Shown: positions 25,422 to 33,829, numbered from the stretch's first letter. The stretch: 64,000 nucleotides of DNA from an uncultured Porphyromonadaceae bacterium (GCA_947175605.1 CAMWNH010000005.1:1-64000), one strand, 5' to 3'. Notes: generated by a model not told the origin, from the sequence alone. Numbers and translations are program-made.

Positions 25422-25538
25422 ATGGCATCTCGCCCTGAAACACCTGTACTATTGAATCATTCCGAATATAAAATGATGTCGGCAATTCTCTTGCTATCAT
25501 TTTATCATCAGCAGTCAACTCCACAAGCTGAAATGTAG
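25422..25538 (+). CDS. Weak candidate small ORF, 38 codons
   Basis: The ATG at 25422 has GAGGAGG at 25408-25414, a good ribosome binding site at 7-base spacing, unusual in an organism that seldom uses one. The short product (ending in QQSTPQAEM) has no recognisable domain. It may be chance or a leftover of a decayed gene. Confidence 0.2.
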   Translation: MASRPETPVLLNHSEYKMMSAILLLSFYHQQSTPQAEM

Positions 25539-25594
25539 GGTGGATGTGATAGGAATTTGGGGCGGGGGATGGTGGCTGAATGGATTTTTTGTGC

Positions 25595-25602
25595 TATTTT
25601 TG
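25595..25602 (+). promoter_or_regulatory. -7 box of the wzi-leg operon
   Basis: TATTTTTG followed by C matches the -7 consensus and lies 18 bases before the wzi ATG. No good TTTG box was found at the right distance. Confidence 0.5.
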
Positions 25603-25620
25603 CAAAAAATACACAAGCGA

Positions 25621-27147
25621 ATGGATTTACGGCACTTACTCATCGGCGCCCTGATGACGGGAGTATGCTTTTCAGGGGCGGCCGAACGCCCCGACAGCAT
25701 AAGCTATCGTGCTTCGGCCATACTCAATGCCTCGTCAGGAGACTGGGCTCCCTACCTGATCGGAGCGGAGAATGACGGACGCGTGACCGATGCATCAGGC
25801 GGATGGCTTGACGTTGCTGCTTCGAAAAGCCTCGACATGAGCAAGCGGTTCTCGTGGAGCGCCGGAGTCGAAGCCATGTTCGGTGGCTGTCAAGGAGCCG
25901 AATACTCAAGATGGGACGAGGCCAATAAACATTTTTACTCCCATCGGCTCGGGCAAGCAAACGCGCGCCTTATTCAGCTTTGGGGTGAAGTGAAGTTCCG
26001 CGGTGTATTCGCCATGGCTGGAATGCGCGCGGAAAAATCGCTCATCACGGCCCGAGGCTTATCGTCGGGCGACATTACACGCAGCCGCAACGCAAGGCCT
26101 GTGCCGGGTATTACAATAGGTTTCGTGGACTTTCAGAATATCCCCTTCACAAATGGCTGGGTGCAGATCGAGGGGCAGATAATGTATGGCCGTATGATGG
26201 ATTCCGGATTTAAGGAGAAGGAATTCAACTACTACACGGGGATGCTTGCACGCGACCTGATGTACACTTACAAGCGCTGCTATTTCCGCACCAAACCGAC
26301 AGAACGCGTGTTTGTGACTGTGGGAATGCAGGCTGCGGGCTTGTTCGGGGGTAACTCGACCACCTACCTGCGCGGTGACGAAAGCTCGCGTGTGGACCGC
26401 GGATTCAAGTTCAAAGACCTGTGGAATGTTTTCCTCCCCAAGGGCGGCGAAGACTTCGTGATAGGCAGTTCGCTCGGCAGCTGGGATCTGCGTGTCGATC
26501 TGCGGCTGAACAACGACACTGGCCTGGCCGCATATTTTGAATGGCCATGGGAAGATGGCTCGGGCATCGGCCGACGCAACGGCTGGGACGGCCTGTGGGG
26601 CATTGAATACCGTGCGCCCCGAGCAAGCTGGATCGATGGTGCGGTGATTGAGTATCTGGATTTTACAAACATGTCCGGTCCTATACACTATGCTCCCGGC
26701 GATCATCCCGGCACTTCGCTAACGGGTTATGCCACAGGAGGTGACGACTACTACAACAACAACGCATACGGAGCCTGGACCAATTACGGGTTGTGCATGG
26801 GCACACCGTTCCTGCGGTCACCGCTCTACAATGCGGACGGCGAACTGAAATTCCAGCACAACCGTGCCCGCGGTTTTCATGCAGCCGTCGAGGGGCAAGT
26901 GGCTCCACAATGGCGCTACAAGGCCGTTGTGAGCTATCAGAAGGCATGGGGCGACGGGCGCCGACCACTTGGGACGGCTCTGCACGACACCTCGGCCATG
27001 CTCGAAGCCCGCTGGACCAAGGGCGCGGACAGCCCGTGGAGCGCACGACTGCAATTGGCGCTTGACGCCGGAACACTTCGGGGCGACAACTTCGGTGCTA
27101 TGCTGACGGTGAACTATAGCGGCGCGTTAAGCTTTAAGAAGCAATGA
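25621..27147 (+). CDS. Capsule assembly Wzi family outer-membrane protein
   Basis: Wzi proteins are 18-strand beta-barrels that anchor capsular polysaccharide at the outer membrane. The 508-residue product has a signal peptide (MDLRHLLIGALMTGVCFSGA), a beta-barrel body with many aromatic residues, the family block PGITIGFVDFQNIPFTNGW and GQIMYGRMMD. It contains a loop with WPWEDGSGIGRRNGWDGLWG and a late DDYYNNNAYGAWTNYGL. The start at 25621 is preferred over 25540. It overlaps the lipoprotein gene by four bases, placing capsule assembly and nonulosonate synthesis in one transcript. Confidence 0.85.
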   Translation: MDLRHLLIGALMTGVCFSGAAERPDSISYRASAILNASSGDWAPYLIGAENDGRVTDASGGWLDVAASKSLDMSKRFSWSAGVEAMFGGCQGAEYSRWDEANKHFYSHRLGQANARLIQLWGEVKFRGVFAMAGMRAEKSLITARGLSSGDITRSRNARPVPGITIGFVDFQNIPFTNGWVQIEGQIMYGRMMDSGFKEKEFNYYTGMLARDLMYTYKRCYFRTKPTERVFVTVGMQAAGLFGGNSTTYLRGDESSRVDRGFKFKDLWNVFLPKGGEDFVIGSSLGSWDLRVDLRLNNDTGLAAYFEWPWEDGSGIGRRNGWDGLWGIEYRAPRASWIDGAVIEYLDFTNMSGPIHYAPGDHPGTSLTGYATGGDDYYNNNAYGAWTNYGLCMGTPFLRSPLYNADGELKFQHNRARGFHAAVEGQVAPQWRYKAVVSYQKAWGDGRRPLGTALHDTSAMLEARWTKGADSPWSARLQLALDAGTLRGDNFGAMLTVNYSGALSFKKQ

Positions 27148-27605
27148 AAAAAGTATTTATATTACTCTCAATCCTAATGCTTTCGCTCTGCGCCTGCAAG
27201 AACGAAGGCAATATAGGCCCTCTCTTCGGGACGTGGGCGCTGACGGATATAACCGTCAACGGCGAGAAGCCTGCGGACTTCATCAAGGGTCAGACTACCT
27301 GGAGTTTCCAGAACAATATCGTCCGGATTGTCTTCGATCTCGGGCCATCCGAGTATGACGATCGAGTGGGCTCGTGGGAAAAGACAGCAAGCGAGGGCCA
27401 CAAATATCTTGAGTTCAACTTCACACACAGTCAGGATGGCGTGGAACCGGGCACAGGTCCTTATCTTGCGCCTGAATGGCTGGGCTGGCCCACAAACCGC
27501 ATCATCCGACTGGAATACGTCAAGGATTCGAGCCGCGAGATGGTGCTTACGTGGATGTCGGACGGGGGCGACAGCTTTACATACACACTGAAAAAGACCT
27601 GGTAA
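27144..27605 (+). CDS. Lipocalin-like lipoprotein
   Basis: The 153-residue protein has a lipoprotein signal (MKKVFILLSILMLSLCAC) with cysteine 18 as the likely lipidated residue. A small beta-barrel-like body follows, with GTWALTDITVNGE and YLEFNFTHSQD, typical of lipocalin-like proteins in Bacteroidota. It starts inside the wzi stop and ends 10 bases before the legB-like gene. It could act with Wzi at the outer membrane, but no function is known. Confidence 0.7.
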   Translation: MKKVFILLSILMLSLCACKNEGNIGPLFGTWALTDITVNGEKPADFIKGQTTWSFQNNIVRIVFDLGPSEYDDRVGSWEKTASEGHKYLEFNFTHSQDGVEPGTGPYLAPEWLGWPTNRIIRLEYVKDSSREMVLTWMSDGGDSFTYTLKKTW

Positions 27606-27615
27606 GCATACGATT

Positions 27616-28608
27616 ATGATAGATAAAAATAAGCCGGTAGTAGTGACGGGAGCTGACGGATTCATAGGTTCCCATCTCACAGAAGCCCTGCTTGAACGCG
27701 GCTATCGCGTGAGAGCTCTGGCGCAATACAACTCGTTCAATAACTGGGGATGGCTCGAGGGCATGAGCTATCCCGGGCTGGAGGTCGTGTGCGGCGACGT
27801 GCGCGATCCAAACTTCTGCCGTGAACTCTGCCGAGGAGCCGGAACAGTGTTCCATCTGGCAGCACTGATAGCGATACCATATAGCTATGTAGCGCCTGAT
27901 TCTTACGTAGATACGAATATAAAGGGAACTCTGAACATGCTACAGGCCGTGCGCGATACGGGTTGCGACCGCATCGTAGTTACCTCGACAAGCGAAGTAT
28001 ATGGCACAGCGCTCTATGTGCCTATAGATGAGAAACATCCGCGTCAGCCACAGTCGCCCTACTCCGCTACCAAAATCGGAGCTGATGCCCTTGCAGAGAG
28101 TTTCTATCGGGCGTTTGAACTGCCTGTCGTAATTGCACGTCCGTTCAACACATATGGTCCGAGACAGAGCGCTCGAGCTATTATCCCCACCATTATCAGC
28201 CAGATAGCATCCGGTGCAGAGGAAATCAAGGTTGGCGACCTATCGCCGACACGCGACTTCAATTTTGTGGCTGACACTGCCCGCGGATTCATCGCCCTTG
28301 GCGAGGCGGAAGGCATTGAAGGTCGGGACATCAATATCGCAACGGGAACGGAAGTGACCATGGCTGAAACCCTTAAGCTTATCGCAGAGCTGATGGGCAA
28401 GCCGGAAACCCGTTATGTGGTTGATCCGGCGCGTCTGCGTCCGAGCAAAAGCGAGGTGAACCGCCTGTGCGGCGACTCGACGCTGATACGCGAGCTTACG
28501 GACTGGCGCCCGGCATATGACCTGCGCGAAGGTCTCGCGAAGACTATAGAGTGGTTTGTAAATCCGGAGAATCTCGCTAAATATAAGCCTGATATCTACA
28601 ACCGATGA
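27616..28608 (+). CDS. NAD-dependent 4,6-dehydratase (LegB-like)
   Basis: The 330-residue protein is an extended short-chain dehydrogenase/epimerase with GADGFIGSHLTEALLERG at the N-terminus and the SSSEVYG-type TSTSEVYGTALYVPIDE, with the catalytic tyrosine and lysine in SPYSATKIGADA. The block FNTYGPRQSARAIIPTIISQ is characteristic. This matches LegB/PseB-like GDP- or UDP-GlcNAc 4,6-dehydratases at the first committed step of legionaminic-type sugars. It overlaps the ATP-grasp gene by four bases. Confidence 0.82.
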   Translation: MIDKNKPVVVTGADGFIGSHLTEALLERGYRVRALAQYNSFNNWGWLEGMSYPGLEVVCGDVRDPNFCRELCRGAGTVFHLAALIAIPYSYVAPDSYVDTNIKGTLNMLQAVRDTGCDRIVVTSTSEVYGTALYVPIDEKHPRQPQSPYSATKIGADALAESFYRAFELPVVIARPFNTYGPRQSARAIIPTIISQIASGAEEIKVGDLSPTRDFNFVADTARGFIALGEAEGIEGRDINIATGTEVTMAETLKLIAELMGKPETRYVVDPARLRPSKSEVNRLCGDSTLIRELTDWRPAYDLREGLAKTIEWFVNPENLAKYKPDIYNR

Positions 28609-29573
28609 GCACTCCCGAACTTAAGCCATATCCTATCCTGCTGCTGGGCGGAGCAAAACGGGTGTCGATTGCCCGGCATCTCGAAGCTGCTTTCCGCGCA
28701 AGAGGGTATAAAGCCTTGTTTTTCAGCTATGAAATTGAAAAACGCGTGCCCATCGCTGTACTTGCCGAAGTAATCAGTGGCAAACGTTGGAGCGATCCGG
28801 AGTTATACACCCATCTTCGTGAAATAGTTGAGAATAAGGGCATTAGAATGATCGTCCCCTTTGTGGACGGAGCTGTGGGAGTTGCGGCACAGATGTGCGA
28901 GCGCTATCCAGAACTCGGCCTTTTCGTGCCCGGAAGTGATTCGCGTCTATCGGAAATAATGTTCGACAAAAGAGCTGCAGCCGAGCTCTTTGAGCGCTGC
29001 GGACTGCCTGTTCCGCGTACAGACCGCGGAAATGAACCGCCCCGTTTCCCTCTGATTGCCAAGCCCCGGCACGGGTCGGCCTCGAAAGGCATCGCGGTGC
29101 TTGAAAACGAGGAAGAATATCGGGCGCTCTGCCATCCGGAGGCTTATCTGATTCAGGAGTATATAGCTGACAGAGAAGAGATTTCCATTGACTGCTATGT
29201 GGGTGTCCACAGCGGCAAGATTCTCACGGTAAGTCCTCGTCGAAGGCTCGAGACTCTGGGCGGAGAAGCTGTGAGAAGCGTGACACTCGATGACACTGCA
29301 GCCGAAGACCTTGCGCGCCGAACGCTTGAGGCAACGGGGCTTAGAGGTGCCGTTACTATCCAATTAATCAGAGATTTAAGCAAGCCTGACCGCCTATTGA
29401 TTATGGAGATCAATCCCCGACTCGGCGGCGGCGTGGTGTGTTCGATAGGGGCCGGCGCCGATATAGCCGGCAATATCGCAGATGAAGCCATAGGGATGGA
29501 TGCACAGGAGTCGAGAGCAAAACCCGGGACAGAAATGTATCGTTATTTTCAAGAAGTTATATTCAAAGCATGA
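28605..29573 (+). CDS. ATP-grasp family ligase in the nonulosonate operon
   Basis: The 322-residue protein begins with a Rossmann-like pre-ATP-grasp domain (LLLGGAKRVSIARHLEAAFR) and continues into an ATP-grasp fold with FPLIAKPRHGSASKGIAVL, YLIQEYIADREEISIDCYVG and LLIMEINPRLGGGV. The layout is like carbamoyl phosphate synthase large-chain-related ligases and PylC. ATP-grasp enzymes join a carboxylate to an amine or similar group through an acyl phosphate. Its position between LegB-like and NeuB-like genes, with four-base overlaps on both sides, implies it modifies a sugar intermediate or the final nonulosonate. The substrate is unknown. Confidence 0.8.
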   Translation: MSTPELKPYPILLLGGAKRVSIARHLEAAFRARGYKALFFSYEIEKRVPIAVLAEVISGKRWSDPELYTHLREIVENKGIRMIVPFVDGAVGVAAQMCERYPELGLFVPGSDSRLSEIMFDKRAAAELFERCGLPVPRTDRGNEPPRFPLIAKPRHGSASKGIAVLENEEEYRALCHPEAYLIQEYIADREEISIDCYVGVHSGKILTVSPRRRLETLGGEAVRSVTLDDTAAEDLARRTLEATGLRGAVTIQLIRDLSKPDRLLIMEINPRLGGGVVCSIGAGADIAGNIADEAIGMDAQESRAKPGTEMYRYFQEVIFKA

Positions 29574-30577
29574 GTCATCATACGATAATCATAGCCGAAG
29601 CGGGCGTCAATCATAACGGATCGCTCGAACTGGCACGCAAAATGGTTCTGGCAGCCAAGGCGGCCGGAGCAGATTATGTGAAATTTCAGACGGCCGTTCC
29701 CGAGCTTGTCATCTCAAGCATCGCGCCAAAGGCTGAATATCAGAAAGAAACGACAGGGAAAGAGGAAAGCCAGCTGGAAATGTGCAAGGCTATCCATCTG
29801 CCACTCTCGGATTATGCAGGACTAAAAGCCCTGTGCGATGAAGCGGGCATAGGATTCATGAGTACACCTTTTGACCTTGTGAGTATCGACTGCCTTGCCG
29901 ACCTCGATATGGACTGGTGGAAAATTCCATCGGGGGAAATCACTAATCTGCCATATCTCAGGAAGATAGCCGCATTGGGGGGACGTGTAATTCTCTCCAC
30001 TGGGATGAGCACACTCGCCGAGGTGGAACAGGCCGTGGAAGTGCTGGAGAAAGGCGGGACAGCCCGCGAGAATATAATCCTGCTGCACTGCACGACGCAG
30101 TATCCCACGCCTATGGAGGCCGTCAATCTACTTGCAATGAAGGATTTGGACAAGTTGGGCTGCGGTGGCACGGGCTTCAGCGACCATACCCAAGGCATAA
30201 CGGCCGATATTGCGGCCGCAGCTCTGGGTGCACGAGTGATCGAGAAGCACTTCACGCTCGACCGCACGCTTCCGGGGCCCGACCACAAGGCATCGCTGGA
30301 GCCGGATGAGTTAGGTGAAATGGTGCGTGCGATACGCGACGTGGAAAAGGCACTGGGCAACGGCGTCAAGGAAGTTGCCGATGCTGAAAGACCGAATATC
30401 GAAATTGCACGCAAGAGTATCGTGGCTGCGCGAGATATAGCTGCAGGTGAGATATTTAGCGAAGAGAACATCACATGCAAACGTCCCGGAAACGGCATCT
30501 CACCCATGGAGTGGGACCGTGTGGTGGGTGCTCGGGCCAAGCGCAATTTTGCTGCCGACACACTTATTGAGCTATGA
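29570..30577 (+). CDS. Nonulosonate synthase (NeuB/LegI-like)
   Basis: The enzyme condenses phosphoenolpyruvate with a six-carbon aminosugar to form a nine-carbon acid. The 335-residue product has IAEAGVNHNGSLELARKM at the N-terminus, APKAEYQKETTGKEESQLEM, DWWKIPSGEITNLPYLR, GFSDHTQGITADIAAAALGA, EKHFTLDRTLPGPDHKASLE, and a C-terminal SAF (antifreeze-like) domain with SIVAARDIAAGE. The KAEYQKETTGKEESQ stretch resembles the LegI branch more than classic NeuB. It overlaps ispE by four bases. Confidence 0.9.
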   Translation: MSHHTIIIAEAGVNHNGSLELARKMVLAAKAAGADYVKFQTAVPELVISSIAPKAEYQKETTGKEESQLEMCKAIHLPLSDYAGLKALCDEAGIGFMSTPFDLVSIDCLADLDMDWWKIPSGEITNLPYLRKIAALGGRVILSTGMSTLAEVEQAVEVLEKGGTARENIILLHCTTQYPTPMEAVNLLAMKDLDKLGCGGTGFSDHTQGITADIAAAALGARVIEKHFTLDRTLPGPDHKASLEPDELGEMVRAIRDVEKALGNGVKEVADAERPNIEIARKSIVAARDIAAGEIFSEENITCKRPGNGISPMEWDRVVGARAKRNFAADTLIEL

Positions 30578-31455
30578 TTCTGTTTCCAAACTGCAAGATA
30601 AATTTAGGGCTGCGCATAACATCCAAAAGAACAGACGGTTACCATGACATCGTAACGGTAATGGTGCCCGTGGGCTGGTGCGATGTGCTGGAACTCGTGC
30701 CCTCGGAGAGCGGCAAGACCACTCTTAGTCTTTCGGGCAATGCGCTATGTGACTGCCCTATGGAGAAAAACCTGGTTGTCAAGGCATTGAGGGCGACAGA
30801 GCGAGCCGTGGGACGCGAACTTCCGACCGACATCTATCTTCGCAAAATAGTGCCTGACGGCGCAGGACTTGGCGGTGGATCGTCGGATGCCGCCTTCACC
30901 ATACTGGGGCTGAACGAGCTGTACGGACTCGGATTGGGACGCGAGGAGATGGCCCGGATTGCGGGTGAGATTGGCAGTGACTGCCCGTTCTTCATCTACA
31001 ATCGCCCGATGCTGGCCACGGGACGCGGAACTGATTTAGAGGGCGTTGAGATTTGCACAGATGGCATCGGGGGGATCGTAGTTGCCAAGGGGCCGACCGA
31101 GGCAGTTTCGACGCGTGAGGCATATGCGGGCGTGACGCCGCGTGCGATGGCGCCCGGCGAGGATTTGCCGGGGGCTCTCCTGCAGGACTTTTCGAAATGG
31201 GAGGGAGCGGTGAGCAATGATTTCGAAGCGTCCATCTTCGCGTTACGGCCGAATGTCAAAGAGCTGAAGGACCGGATGTTATCCTTAGGCGCGAGCTATG
31301 TGGCCATGAGCGGAAGCGGAGCGGCCGTGTTCGGGCTCTTCCGTAATGCGGATGAAGCCGAACAGGCCGCCAATTCGCTTGAATCGCAAGGTTTTGCAGT
31401 ATTCTATTCTTCCTCCACGGCATCCGGGGCCTCGCCTTTCGGAAGCGTGAAGTGA
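30574..31455 (+). CDS. ispE: 4-diphosphocytidyl-2-C-methyl-D-erythritol kinase
   Basis: IspE phosphorylates CDP-ME in the MEP isoprenoid pathway. The 293-residue GHMP kinase shows PNCKINLGLRITSKRTDGYH at the N-terminus, the ATP-binding PDGAGLGGGSSDAAF, ECPFF-like GSDCPFFIYNRP, and GASYVAMSGSGAAVFGLF at the C-terminus. It ends the wzi-leg operon. Isoprenoid supply for the polyprenyl carrier of surface sugars is a plausible but unproven reason for the pairing. Its 3' end overlaps the convergent nhaA by 52 bases. Confidence 0.95.
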   Translation: MILFPNCKINLGLRITSKRTDGYHDIVTVMVPVGWCDVLELVPSESGKTTLSLSGNALCDCPMEKNLVVKALRATERAVGRELPTDIYLRKIVPDGAGLGGGSSDAAFTILGLNELYGLGLGREEMARIAGEIGSDCPFFIYNRPMLATGRGTDLEGVEICTDGIGGIVVAKGPTEAVSTREAYAGVTPRAMAPGEDLPGALLQDFSKWEGAVSNDFEASIFALRPNVKELKDRMLSLGASYVAMSGSGAAVFGLFRNADEAEQAANSLESQGFAVFYSSSTASGASPFGSVK

Positions 31456-32819
31456 AGCCAGATGTAGGCCAGGACGCCGGAAAGAACCGAGCCGACGACG
31501 ATACCCAACTTGGCATGGTCGAGGAGTGAGGCCATGGCCGGCGAACCGAAGGAAAGTGTTGCGATAAAGAGGGATACGGTGAAGCCTATGCCTCCAAGCA
31601 TGGAGATGGAGGCCATCATCTTCCAATTGGAATGGGCGGGCATCGGAGCAAGGTGGAGTTTAACGGCGAGCCATGAGAAGGTGAAGATACCCAGGAACTT
31701 GCCAAGCACCAGACCGAGGATAATTGCCAAGGAAATGCCTTCGAAAATGCTTGCCGGATCCATGTCGAGCAGGAATATGCCTGCATTGGCAAAGGCGAAC
31801 AGGGGGATGATGAAGAAATTGACAACCGGATGGAGCGAGTCCTCGAGATCCTGAAGCGGGGAAATGACTTTATCGGAAGCTGATTCCACCTGTTTGAGCC
31901 AGTTGAGCTGATCGCGGTTGAGAATCGTTTTCTGCGAGAGGAGCTCATCGTCCTCGCCACGGAAATGGGCAATCGAATTTCGGATTATGCGGATGTACTT
32001 TTTGGGAGCAAATACGGGAGTCGCAGGCACGCAGAAGGCAACGAGCACGCCGGCGATCGTGGGGTGCACTCCGGAATTGAGGAAGAGGAACCACACAACA
32101 CCGCCCACGGCGAGATAGAAAACCTTGCTCTTGATGTGCATGGCCGAGCCGAGCAGGAGAATGCCGAGGCAGATGGCGGCATAAACGAGCAGCATGTACT
32201 CGATATGGGAGGAGTAGAAAAGGGCGATTACGATGATGCCGCCGATATCATCCACGACGGCGAGTGTGGTGAGGAAAATCTTGAGGGACAGCGGAACACG
32301 CTTGCCGAGCATGGCAAGGACGCCGAGGGAGAAGGCAATATCCGTGGCCATGGGAATGGCTGCGCCTCCTGAATAATCGGTGCCTCGGCTCATCAGGAAG
32401 AATATCAGCACGGGCACGGCCATGCCGCCGATAGCGCCGATTATCGGCAGGAGTGCCTGACGGATGGAGGAGAGCTCGCCGACGAGGACCTCGCGTTTGA
32501 TTTCCAGACCGATGGAGAAAAAGAACACGGCCATGAGGGCATCGTTGATGAACGCGAGAAGGTCCATCGGATGGCCGCTATGGCTGAAAATGTTGAAATC
32601 GCCGACCTGGAGGCGCACCTGCTGTGTCCAGAATCGGAAATATAAGTCGTTGAGTCCCGGTATGTTTGCAACGATGAGTGCTAACAGCGTGGCAGCGATA
32701 AGGATATTGCCGCCCGTTGCGTGGCGGCGCAGGGCCTGACGCGCCGAGTAGAAAACGCTGTGGTTTTCATCGAAATTGGAATTGTGGCCGCCGGCGGGGC
32801 CTTTGTGTGTGGTGGTCAT
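31404..32819 (-). CDS. nhaA: Na+/H+ antiporter NhaA
   Basis: NhaA exchanges Na+ for H+ across the inner membrane. The 471-residue protein has about twelve spans and the family motifs FFFSIGLEIKREVLVGELSS and ATDIAFSLGVLAMLG, with the transport-linked aspartates in LAVVDDIGGIIVIALFYS. A longer loop of about 60 residues (about 250-320) before the last half is seen in Bacteroidota members. The start at 32819 is an ATG; the track start at 32825 is TTG. The 3' end runs into the ispE coding region, so the two converge and overlap. Confidence 0.95.
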   Translation of the reverse strand: MTTTHKGPAGGHNSNFDENHSVFYSARQALRRHATGGNILIAATLLALIVANIPGLNDLYFRFWTQQVRLQVGDFNIFSHSGHPMDLLAFINDALMAVFFFSIGLEIKREVLVGELSSIRQALLPIIGAIGGMAVPVLIFFLMSRGTDYSGGAAIPMATDIAFSLGVLAMLGKRVPLSLKIFLTTLAVVDDIGGIIVIALFYSSHIEYMLLVYAAICLGILLLGSAMHIKSKVFYLAVGGVVWFLFLNSGVHPTIAGVLVAFCVPATPVFAPKKYIRIIRNSIAHFRGEDDELLSQKTILNRDQLNWLKQVESASDKVISPLQDLEDSLHPVVNFFIIPLFAFANAGIFLLDMDPASIFEGISLAIILGLVLGKFLGIFTFSWLAVKLHLAPMPAHSNWKMMASISMLGGIGFTVSLFIATLSFGSPAMASLLDHAKLGIVVGSVLSGVLAYIWLHFTLPKGEAPDAVEEE

Positions 32820-32962
32820 AAACAAATAGTTGATTTGACGTTGGTGGGGTGAGAAGTGAACTCACAAAATATCAACAGCCGGAGGGGCGTGTTTGTTTGT
32901 GGGGTCGAATGTTAAACGGTGAGCGGCGGATGAAATTGTGTATGATGCGACCGTCCGAGGGC

Positions 32963-32970
32963 TAACTTTG
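32963..32970 (+). promoter_or_regulatory. -7 box of the lysis-like cassette
   Basis: TAACTTTG followed by C, 23 bases before the amidase ATG, matches the TAnnTTTG consensus. A TTG at 32936-32938 would be the weak -33 element, with a 24-base gap. Confidence 0.45.
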
Positions 32971-32993
32971 CAGCACAAACAGGAAATCGCATC

Positions 32994-33398
32994 ATGAGAA
33001 AAATCACAGAAATCATCATTCACTGCACGGCGACTCCGGCCGGCAGAGACGTCACTGCAAAGGATGTGACGGCATGGCACCGCGAACGCGGATTCAGGAC
33101 AATAGGCTATCACTACCTCGTCGGGCTAAGAGGGAATGTGGAAAAGGGACGTCCGGAACACGAAACAGGAGCCCATTGCAAGGGGCATAATGCTGGCTCG
33201 ATCGGAGTTGCGTACGTCGGGGGCCTGAACGCGGCAGGGCAGCCGGCGGACACCCGCACCGAAACACAGAAGATGGCCCTGAAACGACTTGTAGCCGATC
33301 TGCGGCAACGCTATCCGGGAGCAAGCGTGCATGGACACAGGGAGTTTGCAGCGAAGGCTTGCCCTTGTTTTGATGCGGGAAAGGAGTACGGGCAATGA
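32994..33398 (+). CDS. N-acetylmuramoyl-L-alanine amidase (T7-lysozyme/PGRP type)
   Basis: The 134-residue protein is a zinc amidase that would cut between muramic acid and the first peptide residue of peptidoglycan. The zinc and catalytic residues are visible as IIIHCTATPAG (first histidine), FRTIGYHYLVG (tyrosine, histidine) and VHGHREFAAKACPCFD (C-terminal histidine and the lysine-cysteine region). There is no signal peptide, as in phage endolysins that depend on a holin or spanin. It overlaps the spanin-like gene by four bases. Confidence 0.88.
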   Translation: MRKITEIIIHCTATPAGRDVTAKDVTAWHRERGFRTIGYHYLVGLRGNVEKGRPEHETGAHCKGHNAGSIGVAYVGGLNAAGQPADTRTETQKMALKRLVADLRQRYPGASVHGHREFAAKACPCFDAGKEYGQ

Positions 33399-33829
33399 AA
33401 CATGCAATATTTGCAGCAATCCTGATTCTGATATTGACGGGATGCCGCAGCGCGAAAGAGGCACGGACAAGCGAGGAACTCCAAGCTACCGAGGAAGTGA
33501 CTGCGGGTTGCAGGATCGAGATTGTGCGGGACGAGCTTCACAGTTCGCTCGGGCGGATGGAGATTGAGCTGGACAGTGTGATGATATGCGGAGCGGATGG
33601 CACCAAACTGGAGGCGCAGAGAGCGCGCATCGTGGCACGGAGCAAGCGGAAAAGTCTCGTAACGGAGGCGGTGGTGAGCGAGGACAGCGTGTGGAGTATA
33701 AGCACAAGCCACGAAATAAAAGAGAACATTGAAAAACGAGATCGCCGGAAGAATCCGTGGCTCAGCATAATTCTGACGGTAGCTATTGCCGCTTTAGTTG
33801 GGTGGATAATATGGAGGAATCGAACTTGA
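33395..33829 (+). CDS. Spanin-like lipoprotein with C-terminal membrane span
   Basis: The 144-residue protein has a lipoprotein signal (MKHAIFAAILILILTGC), a charged, helical central section (about residues 20-115), and a C-terminal membrane span (WLSIILTVAIAALVGWIIW). An outer-membrane lipid anchor plus an inner-membrane tail in one chain is the layout of unimolecular spanins, which fuse the two membranes at the end of phage lysis. The overlap with an amidase without signal peptide is consistent. Small lipoproteins with a tail anchor can also have other roles, and there is no prophage nearby, so the spanin name is inference. Confidence 0.55.
   Translation: MKHAIFAAILILILTGCRSAKEARTSEELQATEEVTAGCRIEIVRDELHSSLGRMEIELDSVMICGADGTKLEAQRARIVARSKRKSLVTEAVVSEDSVWSISTSHEIKENIEKRDRRKNPWLSIILTVAIAALVGWIIWRNRT

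Larger units (their letters stand above)
25256..25620. other. Intergenic region, about 365 bases, AT-rich
   Basis: The region between the U32 gene and wzi is AT-rich and has no recognisable RNA gene. It holds a weak candidate small ORF (25422-25538), an imperfect inverted repeat with arms near GCATTCC...CCTCGAT (about 25314-25330) and ATCGAGGAGGAATGC (about 25405-25420), and the wzi promoter at its right end. A T-run after the first arm could end the U32 transcript. Confidence 0.5.

Noticed and set aside
32994-33829. Prophage
   Set aside because: Only the amidase and spanin-like genes are phage-like; no integrase, terminase, portal, capsid or tail gene is within the window.
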